Source: Brachypterus glaber
Taxonomy: Eukaryota > Arthropoda > Insecta > Coleoptera > Kateretidae
Direction of reading: 5' to 3'
Length of the DNA stretch: 64,000 nucleotides
NCBI GenBank assembly: GCA_958510825.1
Contig: OY294054.1
Span: 6,185,683 to 6,249,682 of the forward strand
Shown here in pieces: positions 53,202 through 63,816 of this stretch (position 1 is its first letter; each line of letters starts with the position of its first letter). The notes under the pieces were generated by a model. That model worked only from the letters and a program-made list of their open reading frames with translations. It searched no databases and was not told where the DNA came from. Both the position numbers and the translations under genes were made by a program.

Positions 53202-54262
53202 ATGAAATTTACTAAGAGACAAGTTATTGAAGAATTTATAAAAACTAATTCTATTGAACTATTAAATTTATTTCTGGAGATTTAGACTTATTTTATGTGC
53301 TAAATAAAATTTTACAAAGTCCAGAACAACCCAGGAAGATCAAAAAGTTAATAGGTGACACGTCAGTAACAATTAAGAAAACGACGCCAATAGAGGCATT
53401 ATCCTTTTTATTGGATAATTCACCCAGGTAGCAAAATAACATGAAATTCAAGTGAAAGTCACGTTAATATGTGACATGTGATGTTAAGATTGTAGTCTCA
53501 TTTAACAATAATGTAGCATGGTGGGGATGTCCTAAGTCCGCCCCTAATAACATCACACAATGACATCCCGAAAATAACGTGTTTGTGACATCATAAATCC
53601 ACATTCCTGTTATATCTAATATCTTATGGATGCCGTTACTGGTACTTTAATATTTAAATAATATTTTAGGATATTAGCTTTTTCTAAATTAAAACCATTA
53701 AAAACGCTATAACCTATAATCGGATTTAAAATCAATCAGTAATTGAAACAGATAGATTCTAAATACGAAATTGCAGATTAAGGGGAGAATATATCCTTTA
53801 ATCCGTGTCCGTGGTCTTGAGAAGCCCGGCAGAGCCCTCTATCCATTGGAAATCGTATAATGTGTATACAATTTCCTTATAATAATTTACTCTATCAACA
53901 TTATCTTATATCGATTTTTTTGCTTCGAACGTCGGTAAGAAGCAAAATAACATGACATTCACGTGAAAGCCACGTTAATATGTGACATGCGATATATTCA
54001 CAGCGTTGCTAAATATTTGTTATTTAATAACATGGTTGTCACGTCACACGTGTTACATTGCAAATGTGATGTTAAATACATGTTATTTTTCAATATTATG
54101 TGATGTTATAATTTAGTTTAAAAATACACCCAAAAGTGATGTTAATTTCTTGTAATATAACATCCCTTGCTACCTGGGCATTATCTAAAGAGGTTTACCA
54201 ACAGATGCTTTTTGAAAGTAAATCACGAGGAGCAGATTTGTGGCCGGCATACAATCATGTTA
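53202..54262 (+). pseudogene. N-terminal part of the RAG1/Transib-like gene, interrupted by a MITE
   Basis: The frame starts MKFTKRQVIEEFIKTNSIEL at 53202, shifts once near 53280, continues DLDLFYVLNKILQSPEQP and reaches TTPIEALSFLLDNS at 53422. A 756-bp MITE follows. After it the same frame resumes with LSKEVYQQMLFESKSRGADL and WPAYNHV, then stops at the (AAGAAT)n tail of the non-LTR insertion at 54262. From memory of an uncharacterised insect/cnidarian protein family, LS..Y......L..(S).YP.YN is the segment before the recombinase core at 55740. It is a pseudogene. Confidence 0.5.
53423..54178. mobile_element. 756-bp MITE with CCCAGGTAGCA termini
   Basis: Termini cccaggtagcaa and ttgctacctggg, with CA on both outer sides. 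An internal direct copy of its left end begins near 53938, so it may be a dimer of a ~240-bp unit. Superfamily not assigned. Confidence 0.75.
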
Positions 54263-55739
54263 AGAATAAGAATAAGAATAAGAATAATTTATTAACCAAT
54301 TTTGGTACAAAGTACATTTGGCAGGTCAGATTAAAATATATGTATGTAACCCTGACTGCAAGAAAAAAATCAAAACTAAAAAAAAAAACACAAAAAAAAA
54401 CTTGCAATCGGGGTTTTGTAAAACAATAAAAAGACAAAAAAAAATTAAAAGTAGGTACAAAAAAAATTTAAATAAATAGAGATAAAATAAAATAGATAAA
54501 TATAAGCTTAAATATTACACATTTAAAAAAAAAACATTAAATAAATAAATAGTTATACCTAGTACTAAATTTTAAATAAATAAATAAATTAATTGCTATA
54601 AAAAATTACAGATTGAAATTACAGTTTGGAAATTCATTTATATCCTAAATACAATTTGTAATCAAAATATTTTTAATTTTTTGCTTGAAAATATTAAAAT
54701 TTGAAATTAATCTTAAATCAGGAGGCAAGGCATTATAAAAAGTGATACAACGATACAGTGGTGAATTCTTAAATTTCTCGGTCTTGTGAGTTGGTATCCT
54801 CAATAGCTCACCATGCCTAGTGTCATGTTCATATATTTGTGAATTAGTCTCAAACGGTGAGATATTTTGCTTTGTAAATAAAATACATTTAAAAATAAAA
54901 ACAGACGGCACAGTTAAAATATTATAGTTTTTAAAAATTTCTTTACAAGATTCTCTGTAGCCAAGGCCAAAAATTAGTCGCAGTAACCTTTTTTGTGATA
55001 TAAACACTCTTAACATGAAAGAAGAACTCCCCCAAAACATTATATTAAAATTTATATGGCAGTAGGCTAAAGAGTAGTATACATCAAGAAGAGCACGGTT
55101 ATTCAAAGTATTTCTTAACTGTAAAATGCCAAAATAAACACTGTTCAACCACTTGCACAACTTATCTATGTGTATTTCACCACTTAATGTACTATCCAAG
55201 AAAGTGCCCAAAAACTTAGTATTTTGTTCCAAGGATATATCACCTGGCAAAGAAAATGTATTGGGTAAAGGTTTTCTATTATAAAAATTTATGCCAACTG
55301 TTTTACTCTTATTGAGAATCAATTTGTTTTTAGAGCACCATAAACTAACTCATTAATAGTGGATATAATTAATCTAGCCAACTCATTCAGGTCCTTTGCA
55401 TATAAAATTATGGTAGTATCATCAGCAAATACAATCAAGATACCATTCGTGATGAAAAAATTTAGATCATTAATAAATATTAAAATAACTAACGGTCCTA
55501 AAATTGAACCTTGTGGTACACCTATATCAACTTTATGAGGATCTGACTTGGAATTGCCAACAGAAACCATAAAAGACCTGTCCTTCATATGAGACCTTAT
55601 CCAGCATAGCATATTTTCTGGTATGCCCATAAAACGCATTTTTTGAACTAGGAAATCGGGATCAACCGAATCGAAGGCCTTTGATAGGTCGAAAAGATCT
55701 ACCAAATCCGAGTGTAGACCATCAAAAGAAGATATAACC
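54262..55739 (-). mobile_element. 5'-truncated non-LTR element inserted in the RAG1/Transib-like gene
   Basis: The 3' end carries the (AAGAAT)n tail at 54264-54285 and a long 3' UTR; the 5' end is truncated in RT (SKAFD region). It splits the RAG1/Transib-like coding sequence between its N-terminal part and core. Its tail matches that of 14545-17357 in sequence type. Confidence 0.85.
54645..55739 (-). pseudogene. Non-LTR reverse transcriptase (right-arm copy)
   Basis: Right-arm counterpart of 49777-50808, with an intact 3' end (PPDLRLISNFNIFKQKI to stop at 54645). An 8-bp insertion near 55350 shifts the frame, so the RT is split into 55765-55319 and 55322-54645. FADD and GVPQGS are present. 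Confidence 0.85.
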
Positions 55740-56485
55740 ATTGCCGAAAAAAAAGCAGAAGTCACCCTTCAATCACTTCTTCAACACACGACAGGAAGGA
55801 TTATATATCTGCAGTCAGAAGTAATTCTTCATCACATGAACAAGAAAAACATTACACATCTCGATGCTGTTTTTATATATTCTTGGGGGTTCGATGGAAG
55901 CTTTGGTTCGGGTTATAATTATACAAGGACGAAGTGGAAAAAGAAAATATGCCACAAATTGATCAAAATCTCTTTGTAACCGCACTAATACCTTTGAGAT
56001 TATTAAGCAATAATATCGTCTTGTGGAATAATAGAACATCGCAATCGCCGAAATCTTGCCGCCCTATAAAAATGGAATATATTAAAGAAACAGAGGTTGT
56101 ACTGGAACAAAAAAGCAATATCGAGGAACAAATTAATAGATTTCAACTTCTAGAAATTAATTTAGATGACGATCATACTATTCGAACTTATAAAAGACAA
56201 GCCTAAACCAGGAGATTCTGGTAGTACAAACAATGGAAACACAGCGCGTAGAGCCTTTGAAAATCCAGAACTTTTTGCTGAGTATTTGGGTCTTTTTTTG
56301 GGTCACATTTCCATTGATGAGAAAAAATTTGAAGAATTATGCTATAATACTGCGAAAATGTATATTACAAAGTACCATTGGTACCCTGCGAGCCACATTA
56401 CATAAGATTTTAATCCATGGAGCTGCTATTCTTAAAACAAGTATTTTGCCGGTTGGAATGCACACATGGGTGGACTACACATAAA
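55740..56485 (+). pseudogene. RAG1/Transib-like recombinase core (right-arm copy)
   Basis: Pieces in order: ITIAEKKAEVTLQSLLQHT (about 55740), VFIYSWGFDGSFGSG (about 55868, first catalytic Asp candidate), TALIPLRLLSNNIVLWNN, SPKSCRPIKMEYIKET, then about 56180 an internal deletion that removes the region expected to hold the second Asp and a CxxC pair, then KPKPGDSGSTNNGN, ARRAFENPELFAEYLG and HKILIHGAAILKTSILPVG. The order and spacing match my memory of the RAG1/Transib core. A 22-bp deletion removes the block expected to contain the catalytic Glu. Function is lost. Confidence 0.55.
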
Positions 56486-57643
56486 AAAATAATCAGACAA
56501 ATTCGTGACCCATGCCGTCAGCCCTACTGGAATCAGCACGGATATCATCACAATATTGTTATACAATGTTAGTGTATATCTTAAAAATCTATTAGCACGA
56601 AACGGGCATAAAATATGACATGCATACAATAGTTTTAACCGGTAATTCTCGTTTAAACGAGATTTTTTCCACGATTACTGCGAATAAAGTTCGAAAAAGT
56701 TGGTAAAATTCCATTTTTTGGCCATATTATGGGTTCTATAAAAGAAATAACAAAAAATTGCTATTTTTTTATTTGTTTTAATCAAAAGTACACATAAGTA
56801 GTTGATCCTAAAATTTTCAAAAAAAAATAAAAAATGGAGTTTTTAAGAGAAAAGCCCTCAAACTTTTTCGCCGCCATCTTGAAAAAACAATAAACTGTTA
56901 AAACTAATTTGATAGAATTTGATAGAATTAAAATATGACTTTTTTAATGCCGAAACGAGTTCTCTAGGTTAAATAGTATTTGAGTTATTGCACGCCCCTG
57001 TCACATTTTCGAGAAATTTAAAAAATTGAAAAAAAATAAAAAAATCATATTTTCCAAACGGGGCGTTTTTGAAAAAAAAATCCGTGGAGGTTTTTCTCTA
57101 ACATGGGTGTGCTACACGTAAAAAAATAATCAGCCAAATCTGTGACCCAAGCCCTCCGCCCTGCCTGAATCGGCGTGGATATAGTTCATCAAAAAGCTAA
57201 AGCGAATTGACCGTTATTTCAGGAGTGTGCCCTGTTGCCGGATTTATTTTGTGTAAACATAACCTAACAACGTCAATTAAATATAGATAATAAAAATTGT
57301 TTTTGCATTTTAAATTAATGATTTAGAAAAAAATCGTATTTGAGTATAAATTTAGTGATAAAACACCCCCCAACCACACCTTAATTGGGAAAATCTACTG
57401 TCCAAATAGGAAAATTATCAGCTAGGATACCTTAAAAAGTAGGGTAAAAGTTGGGAAATTTGTATAGGTGTTGAGCTGTTTTTTCATCAAAAGAAGTAAT
57501 AGAGTGTGGGAAATTGGTAGTATCTGTTGGAAAAATCAGAGACAAGTATCTTTTGATCTCTTTTTTTTAGTCGTAAAAAATTTCTGCCAGGGGCAAAGCT
57601 ATTTTAGATTTGGGAAATTTGTCAATCTTTAGTTAATAAATGT

Positions 57644-57979
57644 TTGTCCTGCCCTCCCCCAAAAAAAAAAATGCCTCAGAGCACCCCTGATAACATCACA
57701 TCATATACGGAATGTGAATTGATACCATACCTACATACTTTTCATGACAAAACTATGGACTCTTTTAGCCATGTATGCCGGCAGGGCCAGATGCAGGGGG
57801 GGAAATCCCCAGGGCTCAGCATCAGAGGCGAGGACCTTTTTTTATCAACATTTTCTGCCATGGGTAAGGTTTTTTTCCAAATGTGGGGCCAGGGAAAAAA
57901 GTTTTCCCGGGTCCCAGCTGGGTCGGTCCAGCCCTTTATGCCGGAATACATTTTAATTTTAGTGCCACACAACAAATAA
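57644..57979 (+). other. Unassigned open frame in the right arm
   Basis: Mirror of 47516-47872. The segment ITSYTECELIPYLHTFHDKT is protein-like. The frame is conserved between the arms but with different starts. Unassigned. Confidence 0.25.
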
Positions 57980-58164
57980 AAATATATAAATTTTGAAAAT
58001 GTTTATTAATTTTATTATTGAACATTTTAAAATGTTAATTAACATATTTAACAATTTGTAGAAAAGAAGAATTTTGGCAATAAGACAAAAAAAAAACTTA
58101 AATTCTGGTTTTAGTTTATCTCTCAACATTAAAACAAAATATATCTTGTAAATCTACAGTGCAT

Positions 58165-58785
58165 GTCTGCCCCTCCTTTAACTTTTAAACGACTTAAGAT
58201 ATCAACTTGAAATTTGGAATACTTAAATAACATAACCCAAGTAATTTTTTGGTATATATTTTATGTTAGGGGCACAATAAAGGTAGGGGGCAAGGAGAAA
58301 AAAAATTAAATATTAAGAAGGGCCATATGATAGGTCATTTTAAATCTTATTAAATTCTGTTTTTGACCATATTATTTTTAACTTTATAATTTTTTTTGAA
58401 GGTGAAGTTTTTATTTTTTTTTTTGTTGAAAAATACGGGTTTCTTGTTTTTTTTTTAAATTTTCATTCATATCATTTAAAATTTATTTAAAAGTATAATT
58501 TAAGTTTTTGTATCATAAAATTAATCATTAAACTAATTTTTTTGATACTTTTTAAATTTTTAAATTTTAAATAAAATTTCCATTTTCAACACATTCTTAA
58601 TCCCCTAAAAAAATATTAAAAAAGGTATATGGTCGAATGAAGAATTTTATGATGTACGAGCACACAAACCCCCTTTCCATAAAAAAATCCCCTTTTTGTG
58701 CCCCCAAACATATCTAATTAATACCAAAAACTATTTGGGTTATGTTATTAAGGTGTTCCAAATTTAAAGTTGATGTATTATCAAA
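58165..58785. mobile_element. Foldback element (poly-C/poly-G arm family), second copy
   Basis: The left arm (58165-58440) and right arm (about 58470-58785) carry the same blocks as 43993-45212 (cacaataaaggt.., ggttatgttatt, ccaaattt). The left arm is part of the large inverted duplication; the right arm is outside it. Confidence 0.65.
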
Positions 58786-58869
58786 AACTGTATTACTTAT
58801 TATTTTTCTTCGTCTTTACTATCTGAGCAATATTCTCATGATCATATCCCACTTCCCTTTCCCAATATT

Positions 58870-59170
58870 TCTTTATGTGCTGCTCTGAGAGTCTTATGGA
58901 AATTTGCCAAATTTCAGGAGTCGCTTCTTTTGTCACTATTTTGCCACGAATGACCTAGAGTGCCATTTTGAAAAATTCATGTTTCATCAAGAAAGACAAA
59001 TTGATAGAATTTTGTTTTTTGAATCTTTGTATACTCCCTTAAAAATTGTATACGTTTAAGGGCTATGTCGGGAAGTTCCATAAATCCTCTCCTAGGATTA
59101 TCCTTGGACCATTTAAATCCAATATTTAATAAAACAAGCCTGGGAGCTTTCTTGAAAATTTCCAGCTTCT
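58870..59170 (-). pseudogene. Tc1/mariner-like transposase, C-terminal part
   Basis: The minus strand reads GFKWSKDNPRRGFMELPDIA, then REYTKIQKTKFYQFVFLDET and, after a stop, IFQNGTLGHSWQNSDK. The LDET block with the following W..SW is the DDE_3-type pattern of IS630/Tc1/mariner transposases (the Asp of LDET is the first or second catalytic Asp). Frameshifts follow. Confidence 0.5.
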
Positions 59171-59379
59171 CGCAGTTTCGAATTTAGGAGGGACAATGTT
59201 AAATGCTCTTCTGTAAATAAAAAAATAGAATCATTGGTGTTTTAGAATGTGGGTAATAACAGGTGTTAATAGTTATTATCAATAAGAATTCCCGCCTGCA
59301 GCGAATTTTTATGCGTCAAAAGATTTTTAAAAATTATTTTTTATTTTGGTGAATAAGCCCAAAAATTTTCAATCTTGAC

Positions 59380-59780
59380 TCAATTTTCTAATGCCCTAGT
59401 AACATTGATCTTGGACAATTTTCTTGACCAGAGCACTTGACAAAGTTCTTTGTAAAGAATTGGACAATTCTTGAGCAAGAGAATTAATCAAGATTCTGTA
59501 TCCAGACTTGGGCAAGACTTTAGCAAGATTCTGGAAGCAGAGCGTTTAGCAATACTTTGTCAAGTCTGTTTGTCAAGTCTGTAGCAAGCAATTTGATAAG
59601 ATTATTGTTTAAGAATATTGATCTACCCTTACAAGTACGATTTGATCATGATAGAGATCGCTTTTCGATTTCTTGTCAATTTTGCTTGCTACATTCTTGC
59701 TAAAGACTTGTCCAAGTATCTTGACGAAGTATCTGTAGCAATTCTTTGACAATTCTTGAACAAAAATCTGTAACGCGGCG
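59380..59780. repeat. caag-rich degenerate tandem repeat
   Basis: The words cttgac, caagact and caattcttg recur many times in both orientations, suggesting short repeats or a MITE inside what would be the second intron of the transposase relic. Confidence 0.5.
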
Positions 59781-59848
59781 AAACGTTTTGGAGACCCCCC
59801 ACCTCCCCTCTAGCGCGTTACATAATACTTGAACACTCCCATACTTAC

Positions 59849-60010
59849 TTCTTTCATATGCAGTGTATATCGTATTTTTGATGGCATTTTCAGTAAACCC
59901 ATCAATACCAGTAACAGGCCTCTTAATGGTTTTGTTTTTGACTGGTGGTTCCATTGCTACACCACTGTTTTGAAATGCAGAAATTCTGTGTACAGAGCCA
60001 TACTAACCCG
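59849..60010 (-). pseudogene. Tc1/mariner-like transposase, second exon-like part
   Basis: Acceptor tttttag at 60011-60012 and donor GTAAGT at 59848-59843 frame this part. An in-frame TAG at 59959-59957 and a frame change follow; the second frame reads KNKTIKRPVTGIDGFTENAI. Confidence 0.45.
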
Positions 60011-60067
60011 CTAAAAATTAATTTTAAAGTTAATTTAATTATTTATATACAAAAATGTATTGCTTAC

Positions 60068-60169
60068 CTCTCTCACATTGTTTAGACCATTATTGTCTCG
60101 TTCCTCCTCAAAAAAACGTATTAAAGAAGCCACTAACTCTTTGACCTCCACACTTAAATGTTTTGGCAT
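60068..60169 (-). pseudogene. Tc1/mariner-like transposase, first exon-like part
   Basis: ATG at 60169; MPKHLSVEVKELVASLIRFF and 14 further residues, then a consensus donor GAG|GTAAGC at 60068/60067. A helix-turn-helix-type N-terminus known from IS630/Tc1-like insect transposase families. The exon is exactly 34 codons. Confidence 0.5.
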
Positions 60170-60239
60170 TTTAAATATTGTAAAACACACAACAAAATTC
60201 AAAAACTTAAAACAAACTTTAAACAAATATAAAAACAAC

Positions 60240-60350
60240 GGAAAAAACAAAGTTTTTTGCTTTGAAAAAAGCAGTTTTGGTCTCAAAAAACACAGATTTG
60301 TATTTAGTTATTAAAAAAATAACTCAAAAGCAAAACAGAAATATGTTTAC
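60240..60350. repeat. Direct repeat, copy 1 (with 60395-60510)
   Basis: Shared aaacaaagtttt.tgctttga, aaa(a)gcagttttgg, ttattaaaaaaataac and aaagcaaaa words; two copies about 155 bp apart. Confidence 0.65.
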
Positions 60351-60519
60351 AACAGAATATAAGTTTAAAACAGAAGAAAAAATAGAGAAACAATGTATAA
60401 AAACAAAGTTTTTGCTTTGAAAAAGGCAGTTTTGGTTTTGAAAAACTGGTTATTAATAGGTTATTAAAAAAATAACACAAAAAGCAAAAAAGAAATACGT
60501 TTAGAACTTAGGAAAATTA

Positions 60520-61029
60520 TTAAAATAAACTTTAACCTCAAAATACTTGTCAAACGCCCAAAAGTTACCCGGCAACGTTGCACAGGGTACGTTGCCAAGC
60601 CTAATTTAGAATCGCAAACTTCCTGTATCTTTCATAGGTTAAATGTTAATATATTTCAACAAATATATTTTTTTAAATTAAAATACTGTTATTCCAAGTT
60701 ATGTTTAATTATAAAAATTTAACAACATAATTAATTTTCGATTTTTATATCATATGAATAAAACTTTTATATAAAATGAATTCAATAAATATTTAATTTG
60801 GAAACAAGGCACACTTCTGAAAAAAACGGTCAATTCGCTTTAGCTTTTTGAATCACTATATCATCAACTATTAATTTTTTTATTTTTTTTTTAATTAATA
60901 AAAAATTTTAAATTTAATTTTGGAAATGTTTTACTTTTCTACAAAACGGTCCAAATGATGAGTAAAATGTGTATTATTATTTTAAGACCAATTATAATTA
61001 TTTATCATTTTCATGTAAAATTTTCAACA
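60520..61029. other. AT-rich sequence with a partial repeat
   Basis: At 60810-60860 there is a block (aaacggtcaattcgctttag) that also occurs at about 48300 and 57200; the rest is featureless. Confidence 0.4.
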
Positions 61030-61320
61030 TTTATGCATAAAATATTGAAAATTTGAATAATTTTAAAGAAAAAAATCTGTAATAAAAATAATTATGAAAA
61101 ACTAGTTGTGAAGCTAAACGGAGAATTCTAATCCCTTTAAAATAATGTATCACATAGCCTACGTTGTTTCTCACTGCCTTCTTATCGAATAAAAATTAAA
61201 AAATGTTGAAAATCATAGTTTTTGTTGTGTAATATAAACATCCCTTTGCAGTTTATATCTCATCTTGTTCAAAAGTTTCAGGGGGTGAACCATTTAAAAG
61301 AATAACCCTGTAGTATAGAC
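61030..61320. repeat. Foldback arm fragment (poly-C/poly-G family)
   Basis: One arm only, in the right-arm orientation: ggagaattctaatcc, taatgtatcacat and gttcaaaagtttcagggggt are recognisable. Confidence 0.55.
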
Positions 61321-61350
61321 TTTGGATCATCCTGTACCAATAGTACTTAC

Positions 61351-61599
61351 CTTGCTATATGATATCGTGTCAAAAATAGCTTCGATTTCAGCTGGATCGT
61401 CTACTTTGACAGTTATAGGGTGGCTACTTGTTAATGCATCTAAGGCTAAAGCGGGCTGAGTCTTGTCAATTATAAATTGATCCATCATTTTCCATTCTGG
61501 ATAAAGGCTATCGACACCCATATATTCTAAAAAGCTGGCAAATCCTTCGTTTAGCCATAGATCGTTCCACCATTTTATTGTGACAAGATTTCCAAACCA
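61351..61599 (-). CDS. M1 aminopeptidase N, exon with WFGN block
   Basis: Follows the exon at 62804-62958 in phase 0: acceptor gttttag at 61600-61601 and donor AAG|GTAAGT at 61351/61350. 83 codons: WFGNLVTIKWWNDLWLNEGF (about residues 1-20; the downstream catalytic Glu of NEGF), FLEYMGVDSLYPEW, then SSHPITV and IFDTISYSK. This completes the zinc-binding HExxHx18E arrangement started by HELAHQ. Further exons (C-terminal half) are not seen to the left. Confidence 0.9.
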
Positions 61600-62803
61600 C
61601 TAAAACAACATTTTTTTTAAGGTTATTTTTTTGAAAAAACGATAAAATACATATTTTTAAAAAATAGTTTTTATCCCCTTTGACCACCTTAACCCATCCC
61701 GATTTTTACCAAAACAATCCCAGATGAGAAATTTTGATAAAGAACCATGTTCCAACTTTGACGTCGTTCTTGTGGTTCCCGAACAGACCGTCAGACAGAC
61801 TGACGCGGAAATCACGTTTTTGCATATAAAACGTCGAGTATCGTGAAAAAAGCAATAACATTTTTTCACTTTTTTTGACTTTTTTTCACTAATGCATGAC
61901 ATTCCTAGAGTTGAGAACGTAGTCCTGAACCACTTCTATGTTTGAAAAGATCCTTAACCAAAACCAATTGTAGATCCTGGTAAAAGAAGCCCTAGACATA
62001 ATTACTCTTTGGATTTTACTTTTTAAGAAAACTGCAGATTACTTTTCGCATTTTAGAGTCTTGTATAAATATGACCAACCCACAAAAAGGGGTTTAATAT
62101 TTAAGAATCTTCAGATTTATTCTTAATACATTTTAAGTAAGGATCCTTTTAAAGTAAAATTAGTAAAAACAAAATCATTTAATATATAAGTGGCGATTAT
62201 TTTTCGAAAATTATTTTGTGTGATTTTGCTGTTGCTGGTTATGTATTGTCTAGACCATTTTATTCCAGAATTTTTTGTTGGTTTTGGCTGATACTTAAAA
62301 GAAGTTCAGGACCATCGTAGTTAAGTAATTAAAAACAAAATAGTGAAAAATTAATATTTTTGGAAAATTTTAAAAATAAACGAGAAATAATAAAATTATG
62401 ATTTTATAATTATATGCGGAAAGTTTGATTATAGCCTAGAATGTAGATACATTTCTAGGTCCACTTTACACCCAAAACGTTATAAGGACATGCCTAATCT
62501 ACATAAAAAAAATTTTTGGTCTGTCGAAAAAAAAAATAAAACTCTAAAAATCTATAGTGTAAGGTTTACCGCGGTGTCGTAAATTAGTTATGTCATACGA
62601 AAAAATAGATAGGAAAATTTTTTTTTGGAAATTTTGTCCTATTTATTTTATAGAACGTTTTTTTCTGTCCTAGGATGCACCGATCTTGAGATAAATTGAG
62701 AAAAAATGAGAGTTCCAAAATCCCAAAATAAACCCAAAATCAAAACTCCCTGAATTATATTCAGGTAAAGACTCTTTTATTTACTTTACGACTGAAATAA
62801 TAC
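61600..62803 (-). other. Intron of the aminopeptidase gene
   Basis: About 1.2 kb of AT-rich sequence with GT donor at 62803-62802 and AG acceptor at 61601-61600. No repeat of note was recognised. Confidence 0.7.
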
Positions 62804-62958
62804 CTGATGAGCTAATTCGTGGGCTATAACCGTTGCCACCCATTGGTGGGCTTCGATGGAAGTTTCATGAGGATCATACAAAATGGCAGTTTCACGATAT
62901 GTGATCAGGCCCCAGTTTTCCATCGCTCCTGTTGAAAAGTCAGGAATTGCTACCAAAT
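62804..62958 (-). CDS. M1 aminopeptidase N, exon with GAMENW and HELAH
   Basis: Acceptor tttcag and donor CAG|GTATT frame a 155-bp exon that opens with two bases completing a codon and ends in phase 0. It reads [20 protein letters not shown] (substrate-binding GAMEN), then RETAILYDP and VIAHELAHQ, the zinc-binding HExxH. Joined to the upstream exon the junction codon is GAT (Asp), giving the family block [19 protein letters not shown]1 aminopeptidases trim N-terminal residues at the plasma membrane or in the cytosol. Confidence 0.95.
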
Positions 62959-63409
62959 CTGAAAACAAATAATTTGGTTAAATCAGGCAGAAAAATATAA
63001 TTTAAGGAATTAAGTCTCTATGGCAGATTTAATGGTATTTTTAAAATCATTTCTTCCCCCTGACAATATAGTGTCCAAAAGTCAAACAGTTTCTGATAAA
63101 TGATGAAAAATGTAAATTACACTTTTAAACTGAATAAAAAAATTAATTTTTTTTAATTGCATTTTTTACAAAAAAAAAATTGAAAAATTAACCCCTTAAT
63201 TAAAAAATATATGGTCGAATAGAGATTTTTATTTGCTTTAAAATGATATGTCACAGGACCACCTTTTCATTAATAAAAATTTCTTTCTTTGCACCCTTGA
63301 TTTTAAAAGCAAAACTATCAAATATATGTCAAAAGGTAAGTGGAGTTGTCTTATTGACGTGTTTTAAATTTAGTCGATATCTCAACTGAACTTTAGAATA
63401 TATACATAC
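62959..63409 (-). other. Intron of the aminopeptidase gene with a foldback arm
   Basis: Donor GT at 63409-63408, acceptor AG at 62960-62959. About 63090-63395 matches the poly-C/poly-G foldback family (cacaggaccacc, ttaaaagcaaaactatcaaa). Confidence 0.75.
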
Positions 63410-63816
63410 CTAGTTTTCCTAAAGGATACGATATTCCAAACAATCCTTCAAAATATTCCAAAATATGGGAAGCTGTTTCCAGTGCAAAGGTTGCCTGATT
63501 TATATAGGGCGGAGGAGTATAAACCGATATAGAGACCCCATTTTCTGATTGCTTGTTAATATGCTTATAATCACAGACAATAAATGCAACTAAATAAGTA
63601 CTCATTTCAACAGTTTCTTGAAATTCGTCCTTTAAAAGTCCTGTTCCCATGTAAAATCCTAGATCTCCTGTATTCACAACGGGAGAATTAAAGAGAGCTA
63701 TATGGAATCGATCCCGAAATATTATCATTTTAAATTTTGCTTTAAAATGTGGCTCGTCAAAACATGGAAATGCTGCTCTTGCATAGGTTGGCTCAAAATG
63801 CGTAGTTGCCAAATAT
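63410..63816 (-). CDS. M1 aminopeptidase N, N-terminal domain exon
   Basis: Acceptor gtttttag precedes ATATTTGG at 63816; the exon opens with one base completing a codon and ends with one base of the next (donor TAG|GTATGT). It reads TTHFEPTYARAAFPCFDEPH (start of the M1 beta-sandwich signature) and KAKFKMI, continues through EMSTYLVAFIVCDY and ends FGISYPLGKL. The exon begins inside the N-terminal domain; signal/anchor and first exons would be to the right of the window. Intact in all blocks visible. Confidence 0.95.

Larger units (their letters stand above)
54707..58375 (-). repeat. Large inverted duplication, right arm (about 3.67 kb)
   Basis: Inverse of 47139-50808. Here both ends continue inside complete elements (the non-LTR to its tail at 54262, the foldback to 58785), so this is the more likely parental copy. 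Differences from the left arm include a 22-bp deletion near 56462, an 8-bp insertion near 55350, a ~10-bp repeat expansion near 56910 and scattered substitutions. Confidence 0.95.

Noticed and set aside
47139..58375. The inverted duplication as one giant terminal-inverted-repeat transposon
   Set aside because: The arms end in mid-element on the left and there are no matching terminal motifs or target duplications at the outer ends.
61657..61902. 81-residue minus-strand frame in the aminopeptidase intron
   Set aside because: Lies between two well-defined exons and lacks splice logic or homology.
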